In this document: positions 10,070-18,310 of the stretch, piece by piece
Position numbering within the stretch: position 1 is the stretch's first letter
How the letters are laid out: each line of letters begins with the position of its first letter
Assembly (NCBI RefSeq): GCF_015689335.1
Contig: NZ_CP065053.1
Span: 372,001-436,000, forward strand
Direction: 5' to 3'
From: Massilia antarctica
GTDB lineage: Bacteria > Pseudomonadota > Gammaproteobacteria > Burkholderiales > Burkholderiaceae_D
DNA length: 64,000 nt
Notes under the pieces: generated by a model
Databases searched by the model: none
Told to the model about the DNA's origin: nothing
Seen by the model: only the letters and a program-made list of their open reading frames with translations
Position numbers and translations under genes: made by a program

Positions 10070-10074
10070 TTCCG

Positions 10075-10165
10075 CCGGAGGGCAACAAGGGCCGCTGTAA
10101 AGACGCGTACGGTGTCGGCGGGCGGCCTGTTCGCATGAGGAGCGATACCTGTTGCCAGCCTCCGG
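10075..10165 (+). promoter_or_regulatory. Structured leader RNA (three-way-junction-like), class unknown
   Basis: Bases 10075-10087 (CCGGAG then GGCAACA) pair with 10150-10156 (TGTTGCC) and 10160-10165 (CTCCGG), a 13-bp closing helix broken only by a 3-base bulge. Inside it, GCCGC at 10091-10095 pairs with GCGGC at 10122-10126 and carries a further hairpin (GACGC/GTGTC, loop GTACG). A second arm, TCGC/GCGA at 10131-10145, has the loop ATGAGGA. A long closing helix with two arms is the usual shape of a riboswitch or protein-binding leader. It ends 43 bases before the POT ATG and has no T-run, so control would be on translation or stability rather than simple attenuation. I do not recognise the class; the GGA in the arm loop would also fit a CsrA/Rsm site. 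Confidence 0.5.
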
Positions 10166-10208
10166 GCTTGGGCTTAGCATCCCATCTGTTTATATAGTGG
10201 GAGTCCCC

Positions 10209-11807
10209 ATGTCGCAGTTGGATAAAGAAAGCGGAAACGGGCCGATGCCGCGCCAGATTCCGTACATCGTGGGCACGGAAGGATGCGAGCGATTCAGTTT
10301 TTACGGGATGCGCAACATCCTCACCCCCTTCCTGATCAGCACCCTGCTGCTATTCATGCCGGTCGCCGACCGCACCGGCGAAGCCAAGCACGTGTTCCAC
10401 ACCTTCGTCATCGGCGTCTACTTTTTCCCGCTGCTGGGCGGCTGGCTGGCCGACCGCTTCTTCGGCAAATACGACACCATCTTCTGGCTCAGTCTCGTGT
10501 ACTGCGCGGGCCACGCCTGCCTGGCGATCTTTGAAGATAGCCTCAAGGGCTTTTACACTGGCCTGTTCCTGATCGCGCTCGGCTCGGGCGGCATCAAGCC
10601 CCTGATCTCGTCGTTCGTGGGCGACCAGTTCGACCAGACCAACAAGAACAAGGCGAAAGTCGTCTACGACATGTTCTACTGGATGATCAACTTCGGCTCC
10701 TTTTTCGCCTCGCTGCTGATGCCGATCTTCCTGCGCGATTACGGCGCGGCGGTCGCTTTCGGCATTCCCGGCGTGCTGATGTTCATCGCCACCATCGTGT
10801 TCTGGCTGGGACGCAAAAAATACATCCACCTTCCGCCCGCCCCGCCGGACCCGGACTCGTTCACCCGCGTGGCGCGCACCGCGCTCATGACGCACAAGCC
10901 TGGCCAGACGCGCACCGGGCTGGCGGTGGCCATGTTTGGCGTGGCCGGCGCCGTCGCATCGCTGGCCATGTCGCCGCAATGGGGTTTCGTGATCGCCGCC
11001 TGCACCGCCCTGGTGCTGCTGCTGGCCTTCGGCGGCATCGGTACCTCGATGCAGCTTGAACGCGCGCGCGGCCTGCATTCGGATGTGGCAGTGGACGGCG
11101 TGCGCGCGGTACTGCGCATCCTGATCGCGTTTGCGCTGGTGACGCCGTTCCACTCGCTGTTCGACCAGAAGGCGTCGACCTGGATCGTCCAGGCCAACTC
11201 CATGATTCCTCCTACCCTCACCCTGTTCGGCAAGGACTTCACGTTCGTGCCGGCCCAGATGCAGGCGCTCAATCCACTGCTGGTGATGATCCTGATCCCG
11301 TTCAATAACCTGGTGCTGTACCCGGCGCTGCGCAAGATGGGCATCGAACCGTCCCCGCTGCGCCGCATGACGACCGGGATCGTGTTCTCGGCGCTGTCGT
11401 GGATCGTGATCGGCGCCCTGCAGGTGCAGATGGACGGCGGCACGCCAACCTCGATGGCGTGGCAAGTGCTGCCCTACGCGCTGCTCACCTTCGGCGAAGT
11501 CTTGGTGGCGGCCACCGGCCTCGAATTTGCGTACAGCCAGTCGCCGCCATCGATGAAGGGCGTGATCATGGCGTTCTGGTTCCTGTCCAACACGGTGGGC
11601 AGCCTGTGGGTCCTGATCGTCAATGCCAGCATCAAGAACGATGCGGTGATCTCGCATATCGCCACCAGCGGGTTCAGCGTCATTGCCTTCCAGATGTACT
11701 TCTTCGCCGGCTTTGCGTTCGTGGCCGCCGCCGTCTTCGGCTGGTATGCGACGCGCTACAAGATGGTCGATAATTACCGTTCCGACGCCGCACCGGCCAA
11801 GGCGTAA
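10209..11807 (+). CDS. Proton-dependent oligopeptide transporter (POT/PTR family)
   Basis: A 532-residue inner-membrane protein with about 12-14 hydrophobic segments. The POT signature ExxER is in the first helix (GTEGCERFSFYGMRNIL), followed by the family pattern of FPLLGGWLADRFFGKY and GSGGIKPLISSFVGDQF. Members import di- and tripeptides with protons. The start at 10209 has GGGAG seven bases upstream and matches the usual short N-terminus; an earlier in-frame start at 10152 would cut into the untranslated leader. The gene follows the unusual structured RNA at 10075-10165 and is divergent from the alpha-glucosidase gene. A peptide transporter beside starch genes may reflect shared scavenging of plant or microbial debris, but a functional link is not shown. 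Confidence 0.93.
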   Translation: MSQLDKESGNGPMPRQIPYIVGTEGCERFSFYGMRNILTPFLISTLLLFMPVADRTGEAKHVFHTFVIGVYFFPLLGGWLADRFFGKYDTIFWLSLVYCAGHACLAIFEDSLKGFYTGLFLIALGSGGIKPLISSFVGDQFDQTNKNKAKVVYDMFYWMINFGSFFASLLMPIFLRDYGAAVAFGIPGVLMFIATIVFWLGRKKYIHLPPAPPDPDSFTRVARTALMTHKPGQTRTGLAVAMFGVAGAVASLAMSPQWGFVIAACTALVLLLAFGGIGTSMQLERARGLHSDVAVDGVRAVLRILIAFALVTPFHSLFDQKASTWIVQANSMIPPTLTLFGKDFTFVPAQMQALNPLLVMILIPFNNLVLYPALRKMGIEPSPLRRMTTGIVFSALSWIVIGALQVQMDGGTPTSMAWQVLPYALLTFGEVLVAATGLEFAYSQSPPSMKGVIMAFWFLSNTVGSLWVLIVNASIKNDAVISHIATSGFSVIAFQMYFFAGFAFVAAAVFGWYATRYKMVDNYRSDAAPAKA

Positions 11808-11823
11808 AACTGGCCGTGCCAAA

Positions 11824-11850
11824 GGCGGGAAAGCAGCCTGCTTCCCCGCC
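11824..11850. other. Hairpin between POT and Cache-protein genes
   Basis: GGCGGG-A-AAGC pairs with GCTT-C-CCCGCC with one mismatch, loop about 5 bases. No T-run follows, so it is not a canonical terminator; it may stabilise or attenuate the POT transcript. Confidence 0.4.
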
Positions 11851-11873
11851 CCTACAACGATAAGGGGATCATC

Positions 11874-12335
11874 ATGCGTAAATTGTTCCAGATAGCGTTA
11901 ATGTGCTGCGCCGCCGTGTTTTGCACCAGCAGCGGCGCCGCCAGCGACCATGGCAGCGCCGAGGAAGCCAAGGCACTGGTGCAGAAGGTGATCACCTATA
12001 TGAAAGCGAATGGGCGCGAGAAGACCATCGCCGAGATCAACGACACGCAAAACACCCGCTTTCGCGACCGCGACCTGTACGTGACCATCAACGACATGAG
12101 CATGAAGAACCTGGCCCATGGCGCCAACGCCAAGATGCAGGGCAAGGACTTGATCGACCTGAAAGACGCGGACGGCAAACCATTCATGCGCGAGCGCCTC
12201 GATCTGGTCAAAACCAAGGGCAAAGGCTGGCAGGACTACAAATTCGTCAATCCGGTCACCAAGCAGATCGAACCGAAATCGATGTACTTCGAAAAATACG
12301 AAGACCTGATCATCAACTGCGGCATCTACAAGTAA
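11874..12335 (+). CDS. Secreted single-Cache-domain protein
   Basis: A 153-residue exported protein: signal peptide at about residues 1-23 (MRKLFQIALMCCAAVFCTSS), then one small Cache-type domain. The pattern AEEAKALVQKVITYMKANG, FRDRDLYVTINDM, NLAHGANAKMQGKDL and GKGWQDYKFVNPVTKQ is that of the single-Cache proteins normally found as periplasmic sensors of small ligands in chemoreceptors and kinases. Here the domain stands alone with no membrane segment or output domain, so it would be a free periplasmic binding protein, possibly partnering the sensor kinase at 15172 or a chemoreceptor. GGGG lies about eight bases before the ATG. A perfect 9-bp hairpin follows seven bases after the stop. Confidence 0.8.
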   Translation: MRKLFQIALMCCAAVFCTSSGAASDHGSAEEAKALVQKVITYMKANGREKTIAEINDTQNTRFRDRDLYVTINDMSMKNLAHGANAKMQGKDLIDLKDADGKPFMRERLDLVKTKGKGWQDYKFVNPVTKQIEPKSMYFEKYEDLIINCGIYK

Positions 12336-12341
12336 GCACGC

Positions 12342-12367
12342 ACGGGCGCCGCAGCCGTGGCGCCCGT
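12342..12367. promoter_or_regulatory. Perfect 9-bp palindrome upstream of the sigma-54 promoter
   Basis: ACGGGCGCC and GGCGCCCGT pair perfectly across 8 bases. It could be a terminator-like hairpin for the Cache gene, but there is no T-run. Its centre lies about 140 bases before the predicted transcription start of the ABC operon, the usual distance for an NtrC/DctD-type enhancer site, so it is a candidate binding site for the regulator at 16941. Confidence 0.45.
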
Positions 12368-12470
12368 CCCCTCGCGGTTTTCCGCACGCCGCACCGCCCC
12401 CGTTCCGGATTTCCGCCAGTTTTCGCCCGTCTCCTTGTCCCCGCGCCCCTGCGGGCAGCGCCGCCAGCGC

Positions 12471-12486
12471 TGGCACGAAAGATGCA
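12471..12486 (+). promoter_or_regulatory. Sigma-54 promoter of the ABC importer operon
   Basis: TGGCACG-AAAG-ATGCA fits the -24/-12 consensus TGGCACG-N4-TTGCA except for one base, with the essential GG and GC exactly 12 bases apart. It lies 39 bases before the substrate-binding protein ATG. A sigma-54-dependent activator gene is in the same gene cluster. Confidence 0.8.
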
Positions 12487-12524
12487 ATAGACATGGTGTA
12501 GCTAAACCATAACGGAGACGAACA

Positions 12525-13493
12525 ATGAAAACCATTCACCACCTGATCCTTGCAGCGGCAGCCCTGTCCGCGTCCGCCCAGGCGGCCGACAATGTCGTCA
12601 GGCTCGGCAACCTCAAATTCGCCCACTATGGCGCAGTCTCGTACATCAAGGAGATCGCACCGAAGTGCGGCATCAAGGTCGAAGAACACATGTTCGCCAA
12701 AGGCCCCGACGTGATGCAGGCGATCCTGTCGGGAGACCTCGACGTCGGCGCCACCGCATCGGAGGCGGCCATTTCAGGCCGCGCCAACGGTGCGCCGATC
12801 TACATCGTGGCCGGTTTCGCAAAAGGTGGCGCGCGCCTGGTCGCGCGCCCCGACGGCGGCATCAAGTCGGTCAAGGACCTCAAGGGCAAGAAGGTTGGCG
12901 TCACGCGCGGTGGCATTCATGAAGTGCTGCTCTACGCCGAACTGTCCAAGCACGGCCTCTCCTGGTCCGATTCGGCCGGCAAGGACGTGCATGTCATCTA
13001 CCTCGCGTTCGCGGACCTGAACCAGGCGCTGCTCGGCAAGAACCTGGACGCCATCATGCAAAGCGAGCCGCAATCGTCGCAAGCGATCAACAAGGGCTTC
13101 GGCATGGAAGTGATGAAGCCTTACGACACGCCGATCGGCGAACCGGTACGCACCCTGGTCATGAGCGAAAAATTCTACAAGGAGAACCGCGCCACCGCGG
13201 CCAAGTTCATGAACTGCTTCGTCCAGGCCACCAAGCTGTTCATCGATAACAAGGCCGCCGGCGAAAAATACGTGCGCGAATCGATGTTCAAGAACCAGAT
13301 CACCAAGGACGACTTCGAGGATGCGATCGCCAACTCGCCCTACACCTACGACGTCAGCATCGAGCATATCCAGATCACCACCGACGTGATGGCCAAGACC
13401 GGCACCGGCAAGATGCGCACGCCGCCGCTCGCCAAGGACTGGGTCAAGACCGACCTGCTTGAGCAAGCCAAGAAGTCCTTGTCCATCCAATAA
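12525..13493 (+). CDS. ABC importer substrate-binding protein (NitT/TauT, NMT1-like)
   Basis: A 322-residue periplasmic binding protein: signal peptide MKTIHHLILAAAALSASAQA, then a type-II binding fold of the nitrate/sulfonate/taurine/thiamine-precursor group (VRLGNLKFAHYGAV, GDLDVGATASEAAISGRANG, KDLKGKKVGVTRGGIHEVLL). It delivers its ligand to the permease and ATPase encoded just downstream. Ligands in this group include sulfonates, nitrate, bicarbonate, pyrimidines and aromatic acids; none can be chosen from sequence alone. The gene follows a good sigma-54 promoter and has CGGAGA before the ATG. The permease gene begins 12 bases after its stop. Confidence 0.92.
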   Translation: MKTIHHLILAAAALSASAQAADNVVRLGNLKFAHYGAVSYIKEIAPKCGIKVEEHMFAKGPDVMQAILSGDLDVGATASEAAISGRANGAPIYIVAGFAKGGARLVARPDGGIKSVKDLKGKKVGVTRGGIHEVLLYAELSKHGLSWSDSAGKDVHVIYLAFADLNQALLGKNLDAIMQSEPQSSQAINKGFGMEVMKPYDTPIGEPVRTLVMSEKFYKENRATAAKFMNCFVQATKLFIDNKAAGEKYVRESMFKNQITKDDFEDAIANSPYTYDVSIEHIQITTDVMAKTGTGKMRTPPLAKDWVKTDLLEQAKKSLSIQ

Positions 13494-13505
13494 GCGGGGG
13501 CCGTC

Positions 13506-14327
13506 ATGACGCAAGCCAAGTGGCGCGAAAGCGCCGTCGGACTCGTTGTACCGGTCGTCATCGTCGCCTTGTGGCAGGCCGGCGCCATGATGGGGCTGAT
13601 CAATCCGCAGGTGCTGCCCTCGCCATGGGCGGTACTGCTCAAGTGGATCGAATACGCGCTGCCGCTCACCGCATTCGACCCGGCCACCGGATCGCGCCTG
13701 GCATGGATGTTTTCGGGCGAGCTGCTGATCGACACCATGGGCAGTATGTACCGGGTGGTGGTCGGTTTCGTGATCGGCGCCGGCCTGGCCCTGCCGCTCG
13801 GACTGGCGATGGGATCGAGCCGCACCCTGTACGCCTGGCTCAATCCCCTGATGCAGGTGCTGCGCCCGATTCCGCCGATCGCCTACATCCCGCTGGCGAT
13901 CCTGTGGTTCGGCCTTGGCAACGCGCCGGCCGTGTTCCTGATCGCCATCGGCGCGTTCTTCCCGGTGCTGATGAATACCATCGCCGGGGTGCGCCAGGTC
14001 GACAGCATCTACATCCGCGCCGCGCGCAACCTTGGCGCCAGCCAGAGCACCATGTTCCTGCGCGTGATGCTGCCGGCCGCCGTGCCGTACATCCTGTCGG
14101 GCGTGCGGATCGGGATCGGTACCGCGTTCATCGTCGTCATCGTCTCCGAGATGATCGCCGTGAACAACGGGCTGGGTTTCCGCATCCTCGAAGCGCGCGA
14201 ATACTTCTGGTCCGACAAAATCGTCGCCGGCATGATCAGCATTGGCCTGCTGGGCCTGGGCATCGACATCGCCATGAATAAACTGAACAACCATCTGCTG
14301 CGCTGGCACCGTGGCCTGGAGAACTGA
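13506..14327 (+). CDS. ABC importer permease (SsuC/TauC type)
   Basis: A 273-residue inner-membrane permease with about six hydrophobic segments and a BPD_transp_1 domain. The EAA loop that docks to the ATPase is visible at about residues 172-200 (AARNLGASQSTMFLRVMLPA), along with PIPPIAYIPLAILWFGLG, the conserved first part of the domain in SsuC/TauC proteins. Between the substrate-binding and ATPase genes with gaps of 12 and 1 bases, it is clearly part of one operon. Confidence 0.94.
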   Translation: MTQAKWRESAVGLVVPVVIVALWQAGAMMGLINPQVLPSPWAVLLKWIEYALPLTAFDPATGSRLAWMFSGELLIDTMGSMYRVVVGFVIGAGLALPLGLAMGSSRTLYAWLNPLMQVLRPIPPIAYIPLAILWFGLGNAPAVFLIAIGAFFPVLMNTIAGVRQVDSIYIRAARNLGASQSTMFLRVMLPAAVPYILSGVRIGIGTAFIVVIVSEMIAVNNGLGFRILEAREYFWSDKIVAGMISIGLLGLGIDIAMNKLNNHLLRWHRGLEN

Positions 14328-14328
14328 C

Positions 14329-15126
14329 ATGACTTCCTCCCACATCGACGTTGCGCACGTCAGCAAGATCTTCAACGCGGGCGAGCGCGAAGTGACCGCC
14401 CTGCGCGACATCAACCTGCATATCCCGGACGGCCAGTTCGTCTGCCTGCTGGGGCCATCGGGCTGCGGCAAGTCGACCCTGCTCAATGCCATCGCCGGCT
14501 TCTCGCTGCCGTCCAGCGGCGACATCCACGCCAACGGTGCGCGCGTCACTGGCCCCGGGCCGGACCGCGGCATGGTGTTCCAGGAGTATGCCCTGTTCCC
14601 CTGGATGACGGTCGAGAAGAACATCGGCTTCGGCCTCGGCATCAAGGGCATGCAAGCGGCGGAGATCGACAAGCGCGTCGGCGCCCTGCTGGAGATGCTG
14701 TCGCTGGCGGATTTCCGGCAGCGCTTTCCCAAGGACCTCTCGGGCGGCATGCGCCAGCGCGTGGCGATCGCGCGCGTACTGGCGCTCGACTCGCCCATCA
14801 TGCTGATGGACGAACCGTTCGGCGCCCTGGATGCCCTCACCCGGCGCAACCTGCAGGACGAGCTGCTGCGCATCTGGGCCGACCTGAAAAAAACCATCGT
14901 GTTCGTCACCCACAGCATCGAAGAGGCGATCTACCTGGCCGACCGCATCATCGTGATGACCTACCGGCCCGGCACCGTCAAGCGCGATATCATCGTCGAA
15001 CTGCCGCGCATGCGCGATCCATCGTCGGCAGCCTTCAATGAGCTCAAGCGCGAGCTGGGGGCGATGGTGATGGAAGAGCAGCAGCGCCACCACAACGATG
15101 AAATACGGATGGCGGCTGTCGACTAG
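14329..15126 (+). CDS. ABC importer ATP-binding protein (SsuB/TauB type)
   Basis: A 265-residue ATPase that powers the importer. Walker A GPSGCGKST, Q-loop VFQEYALFPWMTV, signature LSGGMRQRVAIAR, Walker B IMLMDEPFGALD and the switch histidine FVTHSIEEA are all intact. The start at 14329 is taken because GGAGAA lies seven bases upstream and only one base separates it from the permease stop. The next gene, a sensor kinase, starts 45 bases later on the same strand. Confidence 0.95.
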   Translation: MTSSHIDVAHVSKIFNAGEREVTALRDINLHIPDGQFVCLLGPSGCGKSTLLNAIAGFSLPSSGDIHANGARVTGPGPDRGMVFQEYALFPWMTVEKNIGFGLGIKGMQAAEIDKRVGALLEMLSLADFRQRFPKDLSGGMRQRVAIARVLALDSPIMLMDEPFGALDALTRRNLQDELLRIWADLKKTIVFVTHSIEEAIYLADRIIVMTYRPGTVKRDIIVELPRMRDPSSAAFNELKRELGAMVMEEQQRHHNDEIRMAAVD

Positions 15127-15171
15127 GCGTGTACGTGCAGTAAAATCGAGGCCACTCACCGTGGGCCGCCC

Positions 15172-16932
15172 ATGCACGTAAAACGACAACTCGCCTGGCT
15201 CCTCGCGCTGCTCGCCAGCGCGGGGCTGATCGTGGCCGCCTACCATTGGGCGGCGCGCCAGGGCGCGGCCGACGAACTCGCACGCGGCGCGCGCCAGTTG
15301 CAGCTGATGGCGCCCGAACTGGAATCGGCGCTCGACAAGTTCGAGACCCTGCCCTACGTCGTCGGCCTGCAAGAGAACGTGGCCGCGCTGCTCGCCCACC
15401 CCGGCGAGCGCGCGCGCATCGACCAGGTCAACCGCAGCCTGAAGGCGATACAACGCCAGTCGAAGGTGGGCGCCATTTACCTCATGGACCGCGACGGCAA
15501 CACGATCGCCGCCAGCAACTGGGATTTGCCGCTCACCTTCGTGGGCAGGAACTTCGGCTACCGTCCGTATTTTCACGAAGCGCTGGCCGGGCGCGCCGGG
15601 CGCTTTTACGGCATCGGCAGCACCACCAGCGAACCCGGTTACTTCATCGCCCAGCCGGTGATGGTTGGTGCCACCGTGAGCGGCGTGGTCGCGGTCAAGA
15701 TCAGCCTCGACGAATTCGAGCGCAACTGGGCCGGCGCCGAGGACACCATCGTGCTGGCCGACCGTGCCGACGTGGTGTTCCTGTCCAACCGGCCGCAATG
15801 GAAGTACCGCAGCCTGCACCCCCTGAGCGCGGCCACCCAGCGCGAACTGGCCAGCACCGACCAGTACGCGCGCCGCACCATCACGCCCATCGACGGCAAG
15901 CCGGCGCCGCATGCCGCGCGCACGACCGGCCGCCTGGGGTGGCGGCTGATGCTGTTCCCCACGCCGGGCCGGGTGCAGCGCGCGGCGGCCCTGTGGGCGC
16001 TGGCCGCCGCCCTGGTTGCCGCCAGCGCCACCGTCGCCGCCTGGGCCCTGTACCAGCGCCGCCGCCGGCTGGAAGAACGCCAGGCCGCGAACGCCGCGTT
16101 GCAGCGTGCGGCTAGTGAACTCGATGTCAAGCTGGCCGAGCGCACCGCGCTGCTGCGCCAGGCCAACGACGACCTGGAAGCGCGCTACGCCACCCTGAAA
16201 CAAACCGAACATGTGCTGCGCTCGACCCAGGATCAGCTGGTCCAGGCGGGCAAGCTCGCCATGCTGGGGCAGATGGCGGCCGGCGTCACGCATGAACTGA
16301 ACCAGCCGCTGGCCGCGATCCGCGCGTTTGCCGACAACGCGCGCACCTTTCTCGAACGCGGGCAGCAAGCGCAGGCCAGCGCCAACCTGACCCACATCAG
16401 CGACGCCAGCGCGCGCATGGGCGCCATCATCGGCCAATTGAAGGGTTTCGCGCGGCGCAGCGACACCGTGGCGACAGTCGATATCGCCCAGTCCCTCGCC
16501 GCCTCGGCATTTTTACTGGCGGGCGAATTCAAACGCCTGGGCGTTGCGCTGGCGCTGCCGCCACCGCAGCCGCTGCTGATCACCGGGGACGCCGTGCGCA
16601 TCGAACAGGTGTTCATCAACCTGCTGCGCAATGCGCTCGATGCCGTCGACGACGCAGCCGTACGCGAAGTGTCGGTCACCTTGACCCAGCAGGATGGCTA
16701 TGCCGTGGTGCGCATCGCCGACAGCGGCCCGGGCATCTCCGACAAGGTGGCCGCCCACCTGTTCGAGCCGTTTTTTACCACCAAACCATCGGGCAAGGGC
16801 CTCGGGCTCGGGCTCGCGATATCATCATCGATCGTGCAAGCCATGAACGGGCGACTCGAAGGCAGCAACCGCCCCGCCGGCGGCGCCCAGTTCGAGGTGC
16901 GCCTGCCGCTGCCGGGCGGGGAAAACGACTAG
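15172..16932 (+). CDS. Sensor histidine kinase, DctB-type
   Basis: A 586-residue membrane sensor. A first membrane helix (WLLALLASAGLIVAAYHWAA, residues about 7-26), a periplasmic double-Cache sensor to about residue 255 (FVGRNFGYRPYFHEALAG is the hallmark strand), a second helix at about 268-290, a short coiled coil, then HisKA with phospho-acceptor His374 (GVTHELNQPLAAIRAFADN) and HATPase with N-box NLLRNALDAV and GLGLGLAIS. This arrangement is that of DctB, which senses C4-dicarboxylates, but the ligand may be whatever the upstream ABC importer carries. Its partner regulator begins eight bases downstream. Confidence 0.92.
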   Translation: MHVKRQLAWLLALLASAGLIVAAYHWAARQGAADELARGARQLQLMAPELESALDKFETLPYVVGLQENVAALLAHPGERARIDQVNRSLKAIQRQSKVGAIYLMDRDGNTIAASNWDLPLTFVGRNFGYRPYFHEALAGRAGRFYGIGSTTSEPGYFIAQPVMVGATVSGVVAVKISLDEFERNWAGAEDTIVLADRADVVFLSNRPQWKYRSLHPLSAATQRELASTDQYARRTITPIDGKPAPHAARTTGRLGWRLMLFPTPGRVQRAAALWALAAALVAASATVAAWALYQRRRRLEERQAANAALQRAASELDVKLAERTALLRQANDDLEARYATLKQTEHVLRSTQDQLVQAGKLAMLGQMAAGVTHELNQPLAAIRAFADNARTFLERGQQAQASANLTHISDASARMGAIIGQLKGFARRSDTVATVDIAQSLAASAFLLAGEFKRLGVALALPPPQPLLITGDAVRIEQVFINLLRNALDAVDDAAVREVSVTLTQQDGYAVVRIADSGPGISDKVAAHLFEPFFTTKPSGKGLGLGLAISSSIVQAMNGRLEGSNRPAGGAQFEVRLPLPGGEND

Positions 16933-16940
16933 GGGAATCA

Positions 16941-18272
16941 ATGAAGACCATGCAAGCCATCCTGGTGGAAGACGAAGCGCCGCTGCGCCTGGCCACCACC
17001 CAGACCCTGGAACTGGGCGGTTTTACCGTGCGCGCCTTCGCCAGCGCCGAAGAAGCCGGGGCGGCGCTGGACGCGGCATTTGATGGCGTGATCGTCAGCG
17101 ATATCCGCCTGCCCGGGCGCTCGGGCCTGGACCTGCTGGCGCAAGTGGTGGCGCTCGATGCGGAACTGCCCATGATCATGGTGACCGGCCATGGCGACGT
17201 GGCGATGGCGGTCGGCGCCATGCGCGTCGGCGCGTACGACTTCATCGAAAAGCCGTTCGGCGCCGAACGCCTGCTCGACGCGGTGCGGCGCGCCCAGGAG
17301 CGGCGCAGCCTGGTGCTGGAAAACCGCCGCCTCAAGACGGCGTGGGCGCTGCATCCCGATACGCCGCAGCTGGTGGGGCACTCGGACGCCATCGAACGGC
17401 TCAAGGTCCTGGTGCGCAATATCGCGCCGGCCGGCGTGGACATCCTGATCAACGGCCAGACCGGCACCGGCAAGGAAGTCGTCGCGCGCCTGATCCACGC
17501 GGCCAGTGCGCGCAAGGGCAATTTTGTCGCGATCAATTGCGGCGCCCTGCCCGAATCGGTATTCGAGAGCGAGATGTTCGGGCACGAGGCCGGTGCGTTT
17601 ACGGGCGCGCACAAACGCCGCATCGGCAAGCTGGAATACGCCAACGGCGGCACCCTGTTTCTCGACGAGATCGAGAGCATGCCGGTGGCGCTTCAGGTCA
17701 AGCTGCTGCGGGTGCTGCAGGAGCGCCGGCTGGAGCGCCTGGGCGGCAACGAGGCGATTGCGGTGAATTTTCGCATCATCGCGGCCAGCAAGGCCGATCT
17801 GCTGGAACTGAGCGCGCAGGGCCGCTTTCGCGAAGACCTGTACTACCGGATCGGCGTGGCAACGATCGACCTGCCGCGCCTGAACGAACGGCGCGACGAC
17901 ATCGCGCCGCTGATGGCGCACTTCACACAGGATGCGGCGCAGCGCTACGGGCGGCCGGTGCCGCAGTGGAGCAGCCAGCAAATGAGCCAGTGGCAGGCGG
18001 CGGAATGGCCGGGCAATGTGCGCGAACTGCGCAACTTCGCTGAGCGGCTGGTGCTCGGCATCGTTGCGGCGCCGGCGCCAGACGCCGCTCCCGCTCCGGG
18101 CACCGCCTTGAGCCTGCCGCAGCAGCTCGACGCCTATGAGCGCGACCTGATCGCCAACGCGCTCGACGCCGTGGACGGGAATGTGTCGACCGCCGCCGAC
18201 CAACTCGGCGTGCCGCGTAAAACCCTGTACGACAAGCTCAAAAAATACCAGCTGGCACCTGGCAAAAAATAG
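16941..18272 (+). CDS. Sigma-54-dependent response regulator, DctD/NtrC-type
   Basis: A 443-residue activator with three domains: receiver (phospho-acceptor Asp54 in VIVSDIRLPG), AAA+ ATPase with Walker A GQTGTGKE at 172-179, the sigma-54-contacting GAFTGA loop at 218-223 and GTLFLDEIESMP, and a C-terminal Fis-type helix-turn-helix (STAADQLGVPRKTLYDKLKK). All parts needed to drive sigma-54 RNA polymerase are present. AGGGGAA precedes the ATG. A good sigma-54 promoter 4.4 kb upstream, before the ABC importer, is the natural target, which would make the transporter, sensor and regulator one substrate-induced module. Confidence 0.95.
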   Translation: MKTMQAILVEDEAPLRLATTQTLELGGFTVRAFASAEEAGAALDAAFDGVIVSDIRLPGRSGLDLLAQVVALDAELPMIMVTGHGDVAMAVGAMRVGAYDFIEKPFGAERLLDAVRRAQERRSLVLENRRLKTAWALHPDTPQLVGHSDAIERLKVLVRNIAPAGVDILINGQTGTGKEVVARLIHAASARKGNFVAINCGALPESVFESEMFGHEAGAFTGAHKRRIGKLEYANGGTLFLDEIESMPVALQVKLLRVLQERRLERLGGNEAIAVNFRIIAASKADLLELSAQGRFREDLYYRIGVATIDLPRLNERRDDIAPLMAHFTQDAAQRYGRPVPQWSSQQMSQWQAAEWPGNVRELRNFAERLVLGIVAAPAPDAAPAPGTALSLPQQLDAYERDLIANALDAVDGNVSTAADQLGVPRKTLYDKLKKYQLAPGKK

Positions 18273-18310
18273 CAATCGATAAGGAATTTCACGACAAAGT
18301 CGCCGATAAT

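Noticed and set aside
12774..14918. 714-residue minus-strand open frame across the ABC importer genes
   Set aside because: Shadow of three well-supported plus-strand genes; no ribosome-binding site and no fold-like sequence.
14236..16437. 733-residue minus-strand open frame across ATPase and sensor kinase
   Set aside because: High-GC shadow; the plus strand has intact Walker, HisKA and HATPase motifs.
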